Positions 1 through 9,557 of a DNA stretch of 64,000 nt are shown here, piece after piece. Origin of the DNA: an uncultured Bacteroidota bacterium (GTDB lineage: Bacteria; Bacteroidota; Bacteroidia; Bacteroidales; P3); the NCBI GenBank assembly GCA_902800395.1, contig CADCEC010000003.1:1-64000 (forward strand), read 5' to 3'. The notes beneath the pieces are model-generated. The model saw nothing but the letters and a program-made list of their open reading frames with translations, was not told the DNA's origin and did not search any database. The number at the start of each line of letters is the position of its first letter. Positions within the stretch are counted from its first letter, which is position 1. Both the position numbers and the translations under genes were made by a program.

Positions 1-13
1 ATAAAACTGAGGC

Positions 14-652
14 TTAATGGTATGTCACCTGTCCAGTACAGGCAGGCTCACGAATCCTCAATGATTGTTTAACCGTCCAACAATTGGGGTTCACTTCAGT
101 GCCTGTCCCCTGTTCCGTTCTAATAATATCGGTAAGTGACGCATATTGCTGTCCCTGTTGCACGCCAGCGCGGTCCCACTCGTCGGTGAGGGCCTTGCGC
201 ACCTCGATGCTCTTCACCCGATTGTTGATCCAACTTTCAGAATACCCCTTGCGGCGCCAGTCTTGTATGGCCTGATCAACCGCCAGCTCCGGGTCGGCCA
301 ACTGGTCTAGCCGTTCCTTGGCCACTTGCGCCATCCACTGCTTGAAGGGCTCTGCCTTCTTTGAAGGAATGCTCTGAATGAGGCGGAAGAGTTGCTCGAT
401 GCTGGCCACATCGGTGAGGCGCATCTTGCCGTCGGGAGCAAGCATCTTCAAAGCGTTACAATTTGTAACGGTTTCGTTCCCCTCTTTCTTTAAACGGTTC
501 TTAAGGACACGCCAATAGGTCTGAGGGTTCTCACTCTCAGAGAGCACCGCACACACGTCCACGATGGAGAAGTACCACTCCTCCCGTTCGTCGTCCCATA
601 CAGTCCGCACCTTCTTGTCCTCGAATAATTGTATCTTATGCCTTTGCGTCAT
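14..652 (-). CDS. Bro-N family protein, C-terminally truncated
   Basis: The N-terminal part reads as a Bro-N domain, the module found in phage antirepressors and in many Bacteroidetes chromosomal proteins: 'WDDEREEWYFSIVDVCAVL', then 'VLKNRLKKEGNETVTNCN', 'DGKMRLTDVA' and 'IQSIPSKKAEPFKQWMA'. A following segment ('SWINNRVKSIEVRKALTDEW') is also typical. After 'QQYASLTDII' the expected continuation of the family (a threonine-rich tail of roughly 60-80 residues, from memory) is replaced by about 35 unrelated residues, so the gene looks cut short by a deletion or frameshift. The ATG at 652 is preferred over an upstream TTG at 673; a TATATTTG sequence at 671-678 (minus) fits a Bacteroidetes -7 element. 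Function in this state is doubtful. Confidence 0.7.
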   Translation of the reverse strand: MTQRHKIQLFEDKKVRTVWDDEREEWYFSIVDVCAVLSESENPQTYWRVLKNRLKKEGNETVTNCNALKMLAPDGKMRLTDVASIEQLFRLIQSIPSKKAEPFKQWMAQVAKERLDQLADPELAVDQAIQDWRRKGYSESWINNRVKSIEVRKALTDEWDRAGVQQGQQYASLTDIIRTEQGTGTEVNPNCWTVKQSLRIREPACTGQVTYH

Positions 653-1220
653 ATAAAAATCAAGCTTATACAAATATAACGATTATTCTCCGCAATTATT
701 GTCCTACGAAGCAATAATCCAGCAAAGCTTATTTCCTCATTTACACACATTTTTCAGGCACATAAAAGCGTGTATAGAAGTTCCTGTCCCCCTGATTCCT
801 GATTCCCTGATTCCCATTGCTATCCCTCAGGAGGTGTCCCTTCAGGTATTATGATGGAGTCTATAAGGTTTCCTAATTCAAATCTGTTCATTACCGGCTT
901 TCCTCGTTGTTTTATCAACTTTCAATAATACCGCAGCCTCTCCATTCCTTTCTGGCACTCCGAGGCATGGTACTTATATGGTATTGACAACAATTCTTAG
1001 CTTAAGCTACACTTAGATAACGATTCCTGAGGGAATATATTGTGTATATTGGTGTATAGTGAGTGTATGAAAGTTCCTGTCCCCCTGATTCCCCTGATTC
1101 CCCTGATTTCCTCAAACTTAGAAACACTAAGTCTGACAATATCGTTTCGTTGATAGTCAATCATCACATTAACAGAATATTACTATATTTATAGTGAACT
1201 CACCGAATTAAAGAAACTCA
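653..1220. other. Gene-poor intergenic stretch with short direct repeats
   Basis: No convincing gene on either strand. A 21-bp word starting 'agttcctgtccccctgatt' occurs at 779-799 and again at 1072-1092, each time followed by further 'cctgattcc' units (three in the second copy), so this is a dispersed tandem-type repeat. The stretch separates the Bro-N remnant from the receiver/TIR-like gene. No clear terminator hairpin with a T-run was seen. Confidence 0.6.
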
Positions 1221-2270
1221 TTATTCACGCTCTCTTATTTGCAAATCATTCTTAGCACTTTTTATCCAAGTGATAAGAGCTTCCTCCATTATAAGAACAT
1301 CCTTCCCTTTTGCCCTTTTGGTCTTTTTATATTCAGTGTATATCTTTGAAATCAAATCCGTATTAAGCTGTGGCAAATCAACATCTTTTAAATAACAAAT
1401 TCGTTTCCCCAATCCAAGCATATAGCCCACTTCTACCGACAGATTGGCATTGACATTGCCCGTTTTGGGATCTGGAAAATATATACCTATTCCAAAATCA
1501 CAACAATGCATCAACCCACAAAGGTTATTATACAACCCTTCCTCAGTTTCGCCAGGCGAAGAATTAGCGATATGAGTTTTTACATAAAATTGATTTTGCA
1601 CAGAATCCAATGCTTTTTGTATAGTTTTTTCATAATCTTTTGAAAATGAAGTCATCACAAAGGCATGCTTGACATCTGGATTGTTGTTTTTCTTGAAGAA
1701 ATTAATTGATGCCTCTTTTACAGAGATTGGCGCAAGATCTATTCTTTCCATAGTAGTTAAATACCAACTGCAATAGCTATTAACTACAGGAAGAAATTTG
1801 TTGGTAATAAAGTCATTTAATTTTTTCTCCCAAGTTCTTTTCATGCTGATCGCTTCTTTTTCCATCTCTAAAACATGATCCTTCTGTATCACATAATTTG
1901 CTCCTGCTTTAATCGCAGTGTCTGAATAGTTAGGGTAATTGGTACAAACAATGACTGGAACAAGCAAACGCCAGTATTCCTTATCTTTCTTTGCTTGTGA
2001 TATATTACGTATGTCCTTAATAATCTGTATGCCCCCATAATTATTGTTGTTCTGCAATTGCAAATCCACAATGAATGCGACTATGTTCTTTCCATGCTTC
2101 TTAATCTTCTTCTGAACCAACCCGGATATATTGTCTTGATCAGACCTACCGCTTAATGCCACGTCTATTTCATCAAACGTAATATCAACACTTCCAAGGC
2201 TTTTGACATGCTCTTTCAAATGTTCAAAAGTTGTCTTATTGTTCTCGATTATAATAATGGTTTTCTTCAT
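1221..2270 (-). CDS. Receiver domain fused to TIR/deoxyribosyltransferase-like domain
   Basis: The first ~140 of 349 residues look like a response-regulator receiver: hydrophobic strand 'TIIIIENN', putative phospho-acceptor Asp69 in 'AFIVDLQL', Thr110 in 'VIVCTN' and conserved Lys130 in 'YVIQKD'. Residues ~200-340 resemble TIR-like or nucleoside 2-deoxyribosyltransferase-like domains: 'HAFVMTSFSKDYEKTI', 'CCDFGIGIYFPD', and 'NLSVEVGYMLGLGKRICYL' in which Glu280 sits where these folds carry the catalytic Glu. There is no DNA-binding output domain, so phosphorylation would be expected to switch an enzyme (inference: NAD or nucleotide cleavage). It lies 12 bp after the 2032-residue gene and is probably co-translated with it. 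Receiver-enzyme fusions are known in the Detocs defence system, whose output domain is a different enzyme. Substrate unknown. Confidence 0.65.
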   Translation of the reverse strand: MKKTIIIIENNKTTFEHLKEHVKSLGSVDITFDEIDVALSGRSDQDNISGLVQKKIKKHGKNIVAFIVDLQLQNNNNYGGIQIIKDIRNISQAKKDKEYWRLLVPVIVCTNYPNYSDTAIKAGANYVIQKDHVLEMEKEAISMKRTWEKKLNDFITNKFLPVVNSYCSWYLTTMERIDLAPISVKEASINFFKKNNNPDVKHAFVMTSFSKDYEKTIQKALDSVQNQFYVKTHIANSSPGETEEGLYNNLCGLMHCCDFGIGIYFPDPKTGNVNANLSVEVGYMLGLGKRICYLKDVDLPQLNTDLISKIYTEYKKTKRAKGKDVLIMEEALITWIKSAKNDLQIRERE

Positions 2271-2282
2271 TTTAAATAAATT

Positions 2283-5200
2283 TTATGATTCAAATTTTAT
2301 TCTAACTTCAAAATCACTGTTGGAATTATAGCCGTATTCACAATTATAATCCTCTAAATTCTCTTGATTGATCATATAATTCACAAAACCCTGCAATGAT
2401 GTTAATGTGGTACAACTATATTTTCTGCAATTCATTTGTTTAATTCTCTCTTTCTTTAACTCAAACTTATTCATTTCCTCTTTAGATGGTTTCCCTCCCT
2501 CTTTAACTTCGTCCGCTATCAATATAGAATTATTGTCCGTGATAATCAACACTTTTTTGTTGTCGCAAATCCTATGTCCTCCATCTTCATTAGAACTGCG
2601 CAAAGAATTATTCAAACATTGAACGATAAATGTTTGCATCAAGTATTTGTTACAGTGAATTTTTGAATCACCTGTCTTTATTAACAAATGAGCATCTTTC
2701 TGCGATATATCAACACCATTTATATAAATCTTTTGGCCCGTCCAACGGGTTATCAGCAAATTTTTTAACATTCGTATGAAAAAAGGGCTGAACACGTCTT
2801 GAATTGTGTGATTTGAATCAACAACACTATTTTTATTCCTATCCAAACTTAAGTAGTGTCTCCCGTTTTCGGTATGCCTTTCGATATTCGCATACAGATA
2901 ACTAATCATTTCATTTGTCAGCCAATACCAAGTTTGTCCAAACGATAGAGCAATCATGTTTTCAAATGATTCTTTCATCTCAGGTGATAAATTCTCAATA
3001 TCATTTTTCATGTTTTCAAACTCACTCATCTGATCAAAAACCGAATTAAAAACATGATTTGAATTAGAATAGACTTTCTCAAATCGGTCCAAGCTGTATT
3101 GTTTCTCCTTCCAAACAACGAATTGTTTTTCATTAGCGATATGCTTTGCATAACCATCAAACTCGGGTTTAAGAAGTAATAGCAGACGCCCAGACTCTTG
3201 TGCATTTATCATAAAGTAGTCCTCGGTACATGTTGTTACATCAAAACTTTCAGACTCCATCGTAGAAACACTATCTGTATACAAAAAAGTGACAACACAT
3301 ACCGACTTCTCAATTGCGGAATTGGTAGGTTCTGGAATGTTTAACAAAAGATATGTTGCCTTTTTATAGGGTTCAAATTTAATATCACCTTCATTTGATA
3401 TGTCCTTCTTTATTATGAATGGGCTTCCCTCTTCTAATGTAGAATCACACAACAACTTTCTGCTATACAGGTTACCATATTCCTTAACATCGGCATCCAG
3501 ACCGCATTTTGCCAATGTTAGAAGTTGTATGTCATCATTTTCCTCTGTTTTTACCGTAATGAAAGCTGCCTCCGCATTCAAAATCGCCATCGTTACAGCG
3601 AGTAATTTTTCCGCACTCTTGTCAAATGAATCATTATTTTTTTTATCGGAATCCATTAAATCATTCAACAAGAGTCTAGCATACAAAACGTATGCAAACT
3701 TCTCAAGAATAGGGAGGTCGTCTGAGGTACGACCTTTGTCATTTATAAAATGTCGAAACCAAGCATAATAATACTCCACATCAATCTTCTCTTTCAATGA
3801 AGTTGTTATTAGCTGAATATCATCACGAATATCATCGAAAGGTCGCAACATCCCTTCTTCATAAAACATTTTCTCCAATTCGCGATCTTTTTTCAAGGCC
3901 AATTCAAAATTATCTAAAGTTTTGCGTGTTATAGCTGTATTGTCGTAAAACAATTGAGGAAGAAACTTGCTTCTGAAAAGCCTTGAACGATTTCTAAACT
4001 CATGAAACAGGCCATTGAATAACTCAGTTTTCGAAACATATAAATTATTGCTGGATTCAAAGTGATCGGGAGCCATTTCTTTTCCCGTCCTGATTAATTC
4101 ACCAATCCACAACGACTTGGCCTCATCTTTATAAGATACCGCTTTAATACACGACAGAAAAAATGAACAAAAATCATCAGGTTTCAATTTTAAATTTGCC
4201 GAATGAGTTTGCTTCACTTTATTGTACAAATTCCACGACTTAACTATGACATCTTTTCTCACAAGCGAATTTGACCCTAGTAATGACAAATTTTCCAACA
4301 GTTGTTTCAATAACTTCAAATCAGTCACACATGGATTCGTTTTATCTAAACATTCATGCAATACCTCAAGTTGTTTTTTATGAGAGTATTTCCGAACAAC
4401 AACATATTGACCAAGTGGAGGAAGTGAAATGGCTTGCAAAAACGCTATCTTGCTTTCAACAGATTGCCCACTTTTTTTCCCAATAACCCAATCTAATCCT
4501 ATCCCCTTTTCATAAAAGCCATCTAAAAATTCAAAGATATTCTTCTCATCGTTTAAATAACAATTATTATTTGCAATCGTCAATTCATAGAATAGCTTAT
4601 GTTGCCACAGCATCAACCAGAGTCCGGTTCTGTCTATATTTATGGTATTGGGGCGTTTTGAATTGGTGGAATCGTCATCTCTCAAGTAATGACTATATTT
4701 CATTTTATCATTTTTCTCCTTGTTTCTTTCAATTTCAGCTCGACAGTCTTTAATAACAGAATAGCTTTTTAATTTCTTGTAGAAATCACGCATTCTACAC
4801 AAATAGCAACCCTTTCCCTGCTCATTGTTTGTAAGAATGAAAAAGTGAAGATATGAAAAAAAAGATGAGCCTCCTTTTTCATCAGGATTTAGTCCTTGTT
4901 GAATTTCCTCATACTTGTCTTTTGATAGCCGATTTACCATAGTAATGATTCCATCGTATTTGAAATCATATTTGTCGAAAATGGAGGCAATATGGTTTAT
5001 AGACTTCAAATAGGAATCACCGGTCAAAAAGGCTTGATCAACGAAATAGAAATGTGTTTTTTCTGAGAAAAAAATATTTTTCAAATACAAAAGTTTTTGC
5101 CTACTGTTCTGCTTCGGATTAGTTATATTCAAATAGATAACAAACGCATCATTGCCAAAAACTTCTTTGTTGATTGTATTAACATAGCAGGACTCATAAT

Positions 5201-8200
5201 CATAGTCTGGCGTTATTATGATATTTAAGACTTCCTTATTGATTCTTCCCTTCAAATAGCTTAGCCATTTTTTGAGACACACATGCTTTTGGTCCTTTTT
5301 AACACTATCCAAAGACAGTTCCAGCTGAGTTGATGTAGACGGCAATGGTTGTTGAACGTCAATTACAGCTGTGTCTTTCCAAACGGTATCAAACAACTGT
5401 TCTATGTCAAAATAATATTGATGGTGACTATTATCATGAACTATGTGCCCATAATAAACGAATTGTTTAATGTCATTTAATCTCTTGATATTTAAATTAT
5501 AATAATCTTTTTCAATTGAATTATTATCAATTCTATCAGCACACGCCTTGAGTTCTTGTAGTATTTCCGAGCGTTGTGGTATAGCAGACGACGGCAATCC
5601 TAAGAAGTCTTTAGTATTAAGTGAGGCGTTTCGAGTCTGATTAATGTATTTTTCTTCCCACCATAAAGTCGGGAATGTATCATTATCAATTAGGTCATGC
5701 CATTCACCTTCTTTTTGAATAAGAAAATCGACATGCATTCCCTCGTTAGTGGAAGTTTTTTGATAAGAGGTTTCTATTGTTTGATTTTCTATTTTATCCC
5801 ACCTACGGTTTAATTCTTTTCGTGAACAATGTGCATTAACTTTGTCGCGCACTAATACAGTCACATAATTGTATATAAACAAGAGATTCTTCTCACACTG
5901 TATCTTCATTTTAAACTGCGCAATAATCTTATCATTAGTCGATAAGGTTGAGGCAATGGGCACAATGGTTATAAAACCGAAATCATCACTTCTTTCACAA
6001 AACTTACGCTTTTGATGGTCGGTCATCTTGAAATCCAGTCCCTTTGCATTATCTTTCTCCTTGGCAATAATAATGTCAGAAACCTTTTGAGGAAAGACGA
6101 AATTGACATAATCACGTATCCTTTCAGTCAAAGGTCCAGAATACGGGTTATACCCAATTAGCACAATCTTTCTAATGAAACCATTAGCTTTATCATCAAT
6201 TTTATGTATTATCTCTTTGGCAACATAGAAAGCAAAACGGTCTGTGTAATAATTGTTTTGGAATAAGAAATCCGCCTCGTAATAGTGTTCCACATAAAGT
6301 TTACTTCCTATCTTGGTCGGAATATCCAAACGGCATCCTAAATCTTCTTCAGAATTATTTAACGTAGTGTCTAAATTCTGATTGATAAATGAGGTAAATA
6401 AGCCATTACCGTCAACATTGTTTCTTATAAGTATATCGTAAGGCAAATTGAGCTTCTCAATGCTGTTTTTAACGGCTGTGTCAATATTAAACACCTTATC
6501 TTTGTACTCATTGTAAAAAACATCTGGCGATAAAAAAGAGTTATGAATAACTTTGTTGGCATAAAGCAGTTCTTTCTTGCTCTTACCATACAGTACTTGT
6601 ATTTTCCACCTCTTGCCAATCAAAACAACAGGAAACATCCAAGGTTGTTTGTTTTTATCATTCGTAAACTCTAATTTATAGGTATCGCAAAGTTGTTTTA
6701 TTGTATCGTCTGTGAGATTAGTGAAAATAAGTTTGAAATCTTTTGCCTTACTCGAGTTGACATGCGTAAACTCTTCGTTTACAATTGTCAGATTATCAAT
6801 CAATTTATATAACATATTCGGCCCCAGCATGATACCGTCCATATCAATGGCAACACCATAATCGATAGAAACTGTATTTTTTTCAGTATACGGTTTTATT
6901 ATTTTCAACAGATTAATCGCTGTATTTTTTACAATTGTCTCCTGTTCGTCCTTCCTCGAGATAATAGCAACTGCAAACTTAGCTATCACATCAAGCCGCA
7001 ATGCATCAACGCCACCAGTCTTTCTTAATAACCCCTTAAGGATGTCAAACACTGATTTATGATATACATAGCCCGATCCCGAGTTCGGGACGCTGACAGG
7101 CATAATCACATCATACAAGGTACCACAAATATTCGCATCTATAGTTTTTGAAATAGGCGCATTATCTCCCGAACGCTCAATTTGACACTTCCCAAAAACT
7201 GTTTTGTTAGACTCGACACTGAAATAGCCATCATGGTCAATTGTAGATTTCACAAAGGTCTTAATACCTAGATGTTTTGAAAGAGGCCCTGTGATTTTTT
7301 TTTGAGGACTGAAAAAATCATCAAATGTAAGAAGGTTGACATTATCATCTTCTCTATTCGCATCACAAAAAGTCTTTAAAATACCCTTCTCGCCATAATC
7401 ATAAACTCCAAACTTTATAAACCTAAAATCATCATCATAATTGGAAAAACAAGGAATTTTACCTTGTTCGGTGATAGGTATTCGTTTTTTTTTACTAATT
7501 ACCACATAGAACAAACCTCTACCTTCTTCAGTATGAAAGATAACATTTTGAATAAGTTCAAAAATACTATGGCAATATTCTATTAAGATGCTTTTTATTC
7601 TCCCAAGGCGATTACCTTCTTCTTCTGCACTCAAACAATACGAAAGCAACAACCATTTTTCGAACAATGTATTACACCCTGTTAGGTCAATCCGCTTCCT
7701 ACCTAGTTTTTTCTTTATATTTTCAATCGAGTTTTCTATATAAAGTTTTATGCCAGACTCCTTTAATGGTGAAACACCATCAAAAACACCGAGGTTTTCC
7801 TTGTTTATAGGAAGCAACGGTAGTAAAAAAGGACTTGCGTTTTTATAATCAAGATCAATTTGATTTTTATATCGTAGGCTTTCAGTATTTTTTAATTCTC
7901 CTGTTTTGCTATCAGTTACGTTAACAAAATAAATGCTATGGTCACCCAGGTATGGTTTCTTGTCCTTAATGAAATACAGGAAAATGCTGCATTTAAAAAC
8001 GTATTCATTTAGCGAATCACTATTGCTGAATACACTAACATCAATTCCTATTGTCAACCGATTTGAATATCTCTTTTTTAATAAAAAAAAGTGTGACAAT
8101 TCCGGGAATTCAACTCTTTCATCGTTTTTCTTGTATATAATATTGAAAACGCATTTACCGATGTTAGCTATTTCACTATAATTCAGATTCCGTTTACCTT

Positions 8201-8381
8201 CCGCAGAGTAAACATCCTCCTTATTTGGCGTATCATCAACAGCTATCACAGCTTGCTGATTCAAAGCACTATACAACTCATTTGTATATCCGCTTTGACC
8301 GTCACAAGCTTCGATCAAACGATAGATACTATTCCAATTGCTTTTATTCAAAGCAGATATTTGGATGATAATACGTTTCAT
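2283..8381 (-). CDS. Giant multidomain GHKL ATPase / PRTase-like / GAF-like protein
   Basis: A 2032-residue protein without obvious membrane segments. Visible parts in order: a GHKL-type ATPase region ~265-430 (N-box 'FELIQNVIFHTEEGRG' at 274, G1-like 'VYDYGEKGI' at 326, G2-like 'LSKHLGIKTF' at 367); a phosphoribosyltransferase-like region ~680-830 with 'IGYNPYSGPL' and a PRPP-loop-like 'ITIVPIASTLSTNDKI' near 804; a second such region ~1050-1180 with 'FYFVDQAFLTGDSYL' near 1111; a long helical stretch ~1350-1580; a GAF-like region ~1585-1735; and a histidine-kinase-like ATPase end ~1900-2032 ('FIVQCLNNSLRSS', 'VLIITDNNSILIADEV'). No canonical phospho-acceptor His box is obvious. It begins 27 bp after the cupin gene and is followed by the receiver-effector gene. 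Inference: a large cytoplasmic sensor that controls the partner, possibly phage defence. Individual domain assignments beyond the two ATPase regions are tentative. Confidence 0.6.
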   Translation of the reverse strand: MKRIIIQISALNKSNWNSIYRLIEACDGQSGYTNELYSALNQQAVIAVDDTPNKEDVYSAEGKRNLNYSEIANIGKCVFNIIYKKNDERVEFPELSHFFLLKKRYSNRLTIGIDVSVFSNSDSLNEYVFKCSIFLYFIKDKKPYLGDHSIYFVNVTDSKTGELKNTESLRYKNQIDLDYKNASPFLLPLLPINKENLGVFDGVSPLKESGIKLYIENSIENIKKKLGRKRIDLTGCNTLFEKWLLLSYCLSAEEEGNRLGRIKSILIEYCHSIFELIQNVIFHTEEGRGLFYVVISKKKRIPITEQGKIPCFSNYDDDFRFIKFGVYDYGEKGILKTFCDANREDDNVNLLTFDDFFSPQKKITGPLSKHLGIKTFVKSTIDHDGYFSVESNKTVFGKCQIERSGDNAPISKTIDANICGTLYDVIMPVSVPNSGSGYVYHKSVFDILKGLLRKTGGVDALRLDVIAKFAVAIISRKDEQETIVKNTAINLLKIIKPYTEKNTVSIDYGVAIDMDGIMLGPNMLYKLIDNLTIVNEEFTHVNSSKAKDFKLIFTNLTDDTIKQLCDTYKLEFTNDKNKQPWMFPVVLIGKRWKIQVLYGKSKKELLYANKVIHNSFLSPDVFYNEYKDKVFNIDTAVKNSIEKLNLPYDILIRNNVDGNGLFTSFINQNLDTTLNNSEEDLGCRLDIPTKIGSKLYVEHYYEADFLFQNNYYTDRFAFYVAKEIIHKIDDKANGFIRKIVLIGYNPYSGPLTERIRDYVNFVFPQKVSDIIIAKEKDNAKGLDFKMTDHQKRKFCERSDDFGFITIVPIASTLSTNDKIIAQFKMKIQCEKNLLFIYNYVTVLVRDKVNAHCSRKELNRRWDKIENQTIETSYQKTSTNEGMHVDFLIQKEGEWHDLIDNDTFPTLWWEEKYINQTRNASLNTKDFLGLPSSAIPQRSEILQELKACADRIDNNSIEKDYYNLNIKRLNDIKQFVYYGHIVHDNSHHQYYFDIEQLFDTVWKDTAVIDVQQPLPSTSTQLELSLDSVKKDQKHVCLKKWLSYLKGRINKEVLNIIITPDYDYESCYVNTINKEVFGNDAFVIYLNITNPKQNSRQKLLYLKNIFFSEKTHFYFVDQAFLTGDSYLKSINHIASIFDKYDFKYDGIITMVNRLSKDKYEEIQQGLNPDEKGGSSFFSYLHFFILTNNEQGKGCYLCRMRDFYKKLKSYSVIKDCRAEIERNKEKNDKMKYSHYLRDDDSTNSKRPNTINIDRTGLWLMLWQHKLFYELTIANNNCYLNDEKNIFEFLDGFYEKGIGLDWVIGKKSGQSVESKIAFLQAISLPPLGQYVVVRKYSHKKQLEVLHECLDKTNPCVTDLKLLKQLLENLSLLGSNSLVRKDVIVKSWNLYNKVKQTHSANLKLKPDDFCSFFLSCIKAVSYKDEAKSLWIGELIRTGKEMAPDHFESSNNLYVSKTELFNGLFHEFRNRSRLFRSKFLPQLFYDNTAITRKTLDNFELALKKDRELEKMFYEEGMLRPFDDIRDDIQLITTSLKEKIDVEYYYAWFRHFINDKGRTSDDLPILEKFAYVLYARLLLNDLMDSDKKNNDSFDKSAEKLLAVTMAILNAEAAFITVKTEENDDIQLLTLAKCGLDADVKEYGNLYSRKLLCDSTLEEGSPFIIKKDISNEGDIKFEPYKKATYLLLNIPEPTNSAIEKSVCVVTFLYTDSVSTMESESFDVTTCTEDYFMINAQESGRLLLLLKPEFDGYAKHIANEKQFVVWKEKQYSLDRFEKVYSNSNHVFNSVFDQMSEFENMKNDIENLSPEMKESFENMIALSFGQTWYWLTNEMISYLYANIERHTENGRHYLSLDRNKNSVVDSNHTIQDVFSPFFIRMLKNLLITRWTGQKIYINGVDISQKDAHLLIKTGDSKIHCNKYLMQTFIVQCLNNSLRSSNEDGGHRICDNKKVLIITDNNSILIADEVKEGGKPSKEEMNKFELKKERIKQMNCRKYSCTTLTSLQGFVNYMINQENLEDYNCEYGYNSNSDFEVRIKFES

Positions 8382-8408
8382 AAAAAACTATTATTAATCA
8401 AAAGACGT

Positions 8409-8807
8409 TTAATTCATCTCCAATAGTCCCTCCTCCTCATCCGCCACAAAAGAACCATCCTTGCATTCAAAAATCACGCTTCCGGATTCCAGACTCTCAA
8501 GTTTGTGCCATATACCTTTAGGGATGTCAACCCCATACACTCCGTCTTCTTGGCTAAGGACAACACTATCTATAATGCTTCCGTCATCGTTATATGTCGT
8601 TGAACGCACCTTACCCCTTAACACAACAAACGATTCATCTTTTGTAGGATGTCGGTGAATCGGAATATCAGTACCAGGCTCAACGGCATTCAACATTCGA
8701 TGACACTTATCTTCCAACGACTGATGAAAGTTATAATTCATTCTCAGCCGAGGCGAAGCCTTGGCTTGTGAGGTTACCTCATCCAATAAACCCTTATCTA
8801 TTATCAT
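8409..8807 (-). CDS. wbuC: WbuC-type cupin metalloprotein
   Basis: A 132-residue cupin of the WbuC family often found in O-antigen and capsule clusters; its biochemical role is not settled. The cupin metal-site pattern is visible in 'DIPIHRHPTKDESFVVLRG' (His, His, Glu) and 'IPKGIWHKLESL' (His). 'HRMLNAVEPGT' upstream of the metal motif is characteristic. It is the last clear polysaccharide gene of the cluster; the giant GHKL gene starts 27 bp downstream. A gap of about 90 bp separates it from the sugar transferase gene upstream. Confidence 0.8.
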   Translation of the reverse strand: MIIDKGLLDEVTSQAKASPRLRMNYNFHQSLEDKCHRMLNAVEPGTDIPIHRHPTKDESFVVLRGKVRSTTYNDDGSIIDSVVLSQEDGVYGVDIPKGIWHKLESLESGSVIFECKDGSFVADEEEGLLEMN

Positions 8808-8898
8808 AAACTATTGATTCTGTTTCGTGTATTTTTCCCCCACTGAGGCCAAAAGAGGTATGAACAAAACGCCCATACCCCTTTCAAAATCTTTATTG

Positions 8899-9552
8899 TC
8901 ATATCATCTCACCTGCGTATTTCATATTCTTTCCTAACACCGTACAGAATATCATCTGTATGTCCTTAATGAACGAATAATGCCGATAATAGTAGCAGTT
9001 CAACCGCACCTTGTCTGGATAGATCACCGTGTCGTTATACTCCACCGCGATCTCCTGCATGGGGCGCGTGTCGCCCGCCGCCTGCTTCTGCGCCACGTAC
9101 TCCGATATCATCTCATCCTCCAGGCGGTATTTCAACGTTGCCGGCCCAGTGATACCGGGACGCAGCTTCAGCACGTCGCGGTCATCCCCAACAAGCTTGT
9201 CTGCATACCCAGGCACATCAGGTCTTGGCCCCACGAAACTCATGTTGCCCACGAGCACATCCCACAGCCCAGGTAGCTCATCCAGCTTCCAGTGGCGCAA
9301 TTTTGCGCCCAGTGGCGTGATGCGGCTGTCCCCCGCCACGCTCACCGTGCTGCCGTTGTGCTTCACCGTCATTGTGCGGAACTTATGGCAGCTGAACAGT
9401 TTTCCATTCTTCCCCACACGCTTCTGCACAAAGAACGCAGGCCCGCCCGGCATTTTTATTTTCACAAGAATAGCAACTATAATCAACACCGGCCACAAAA
9501 AAAGTAAGCCGATGAATGAAACTATCCTATCAAACAACCATTTCAGAATCAT
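8899..9552 (-). CDS. Initiating phosphoglycosyl transferase (PglC-like)
   Basis: A 217-residue monotopic phosphoglycosyl transferase, which moves a sugar-1-phosphate from a UDP-sugar to undecaprenyl phosphate and so starts repeat-unit assembly at the inner membrane face. One N-terminal hydrophobic re-entrant helix (~10-32) is followed by 'FVQKRVGKNGKLFSCHKFRTM' features, the Asp-Glu catalytic dyad in 'KLDELPGLWDVL' and 'GNMSFVGPRPDVPGY'. The length fits the short PglC/WsaP form rather than the long WbaP form. The next gene upstream, a PglE-like aminotransferase, suggests that the first sugar is a 4-amino-4,6-dideoxy-HexNAc derivative (inference). Confidence 0.88.
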   Translation of the reverse strand: MILKWLFDRIVSFIGLLFLWPVLIIVAILVKIKMPGGPAFFVQKRVGKNGKLFSCHKFRTMTVKHNGSTVSVAGDSRITPLGAKLRHWKLDELPGLWDVLVGNMSFVGPRPDVPGYADKLVGDDRDVLKLRPGITGPATLKYRLEDEMISEYVAQKQAAGDTRPMQEIAVEYNDTVIYPDKVRLNCYYYRHYSFIKDIQMIFCTVLGKNMKYAGEMI

Positions 9553-9557
9553 TATTC

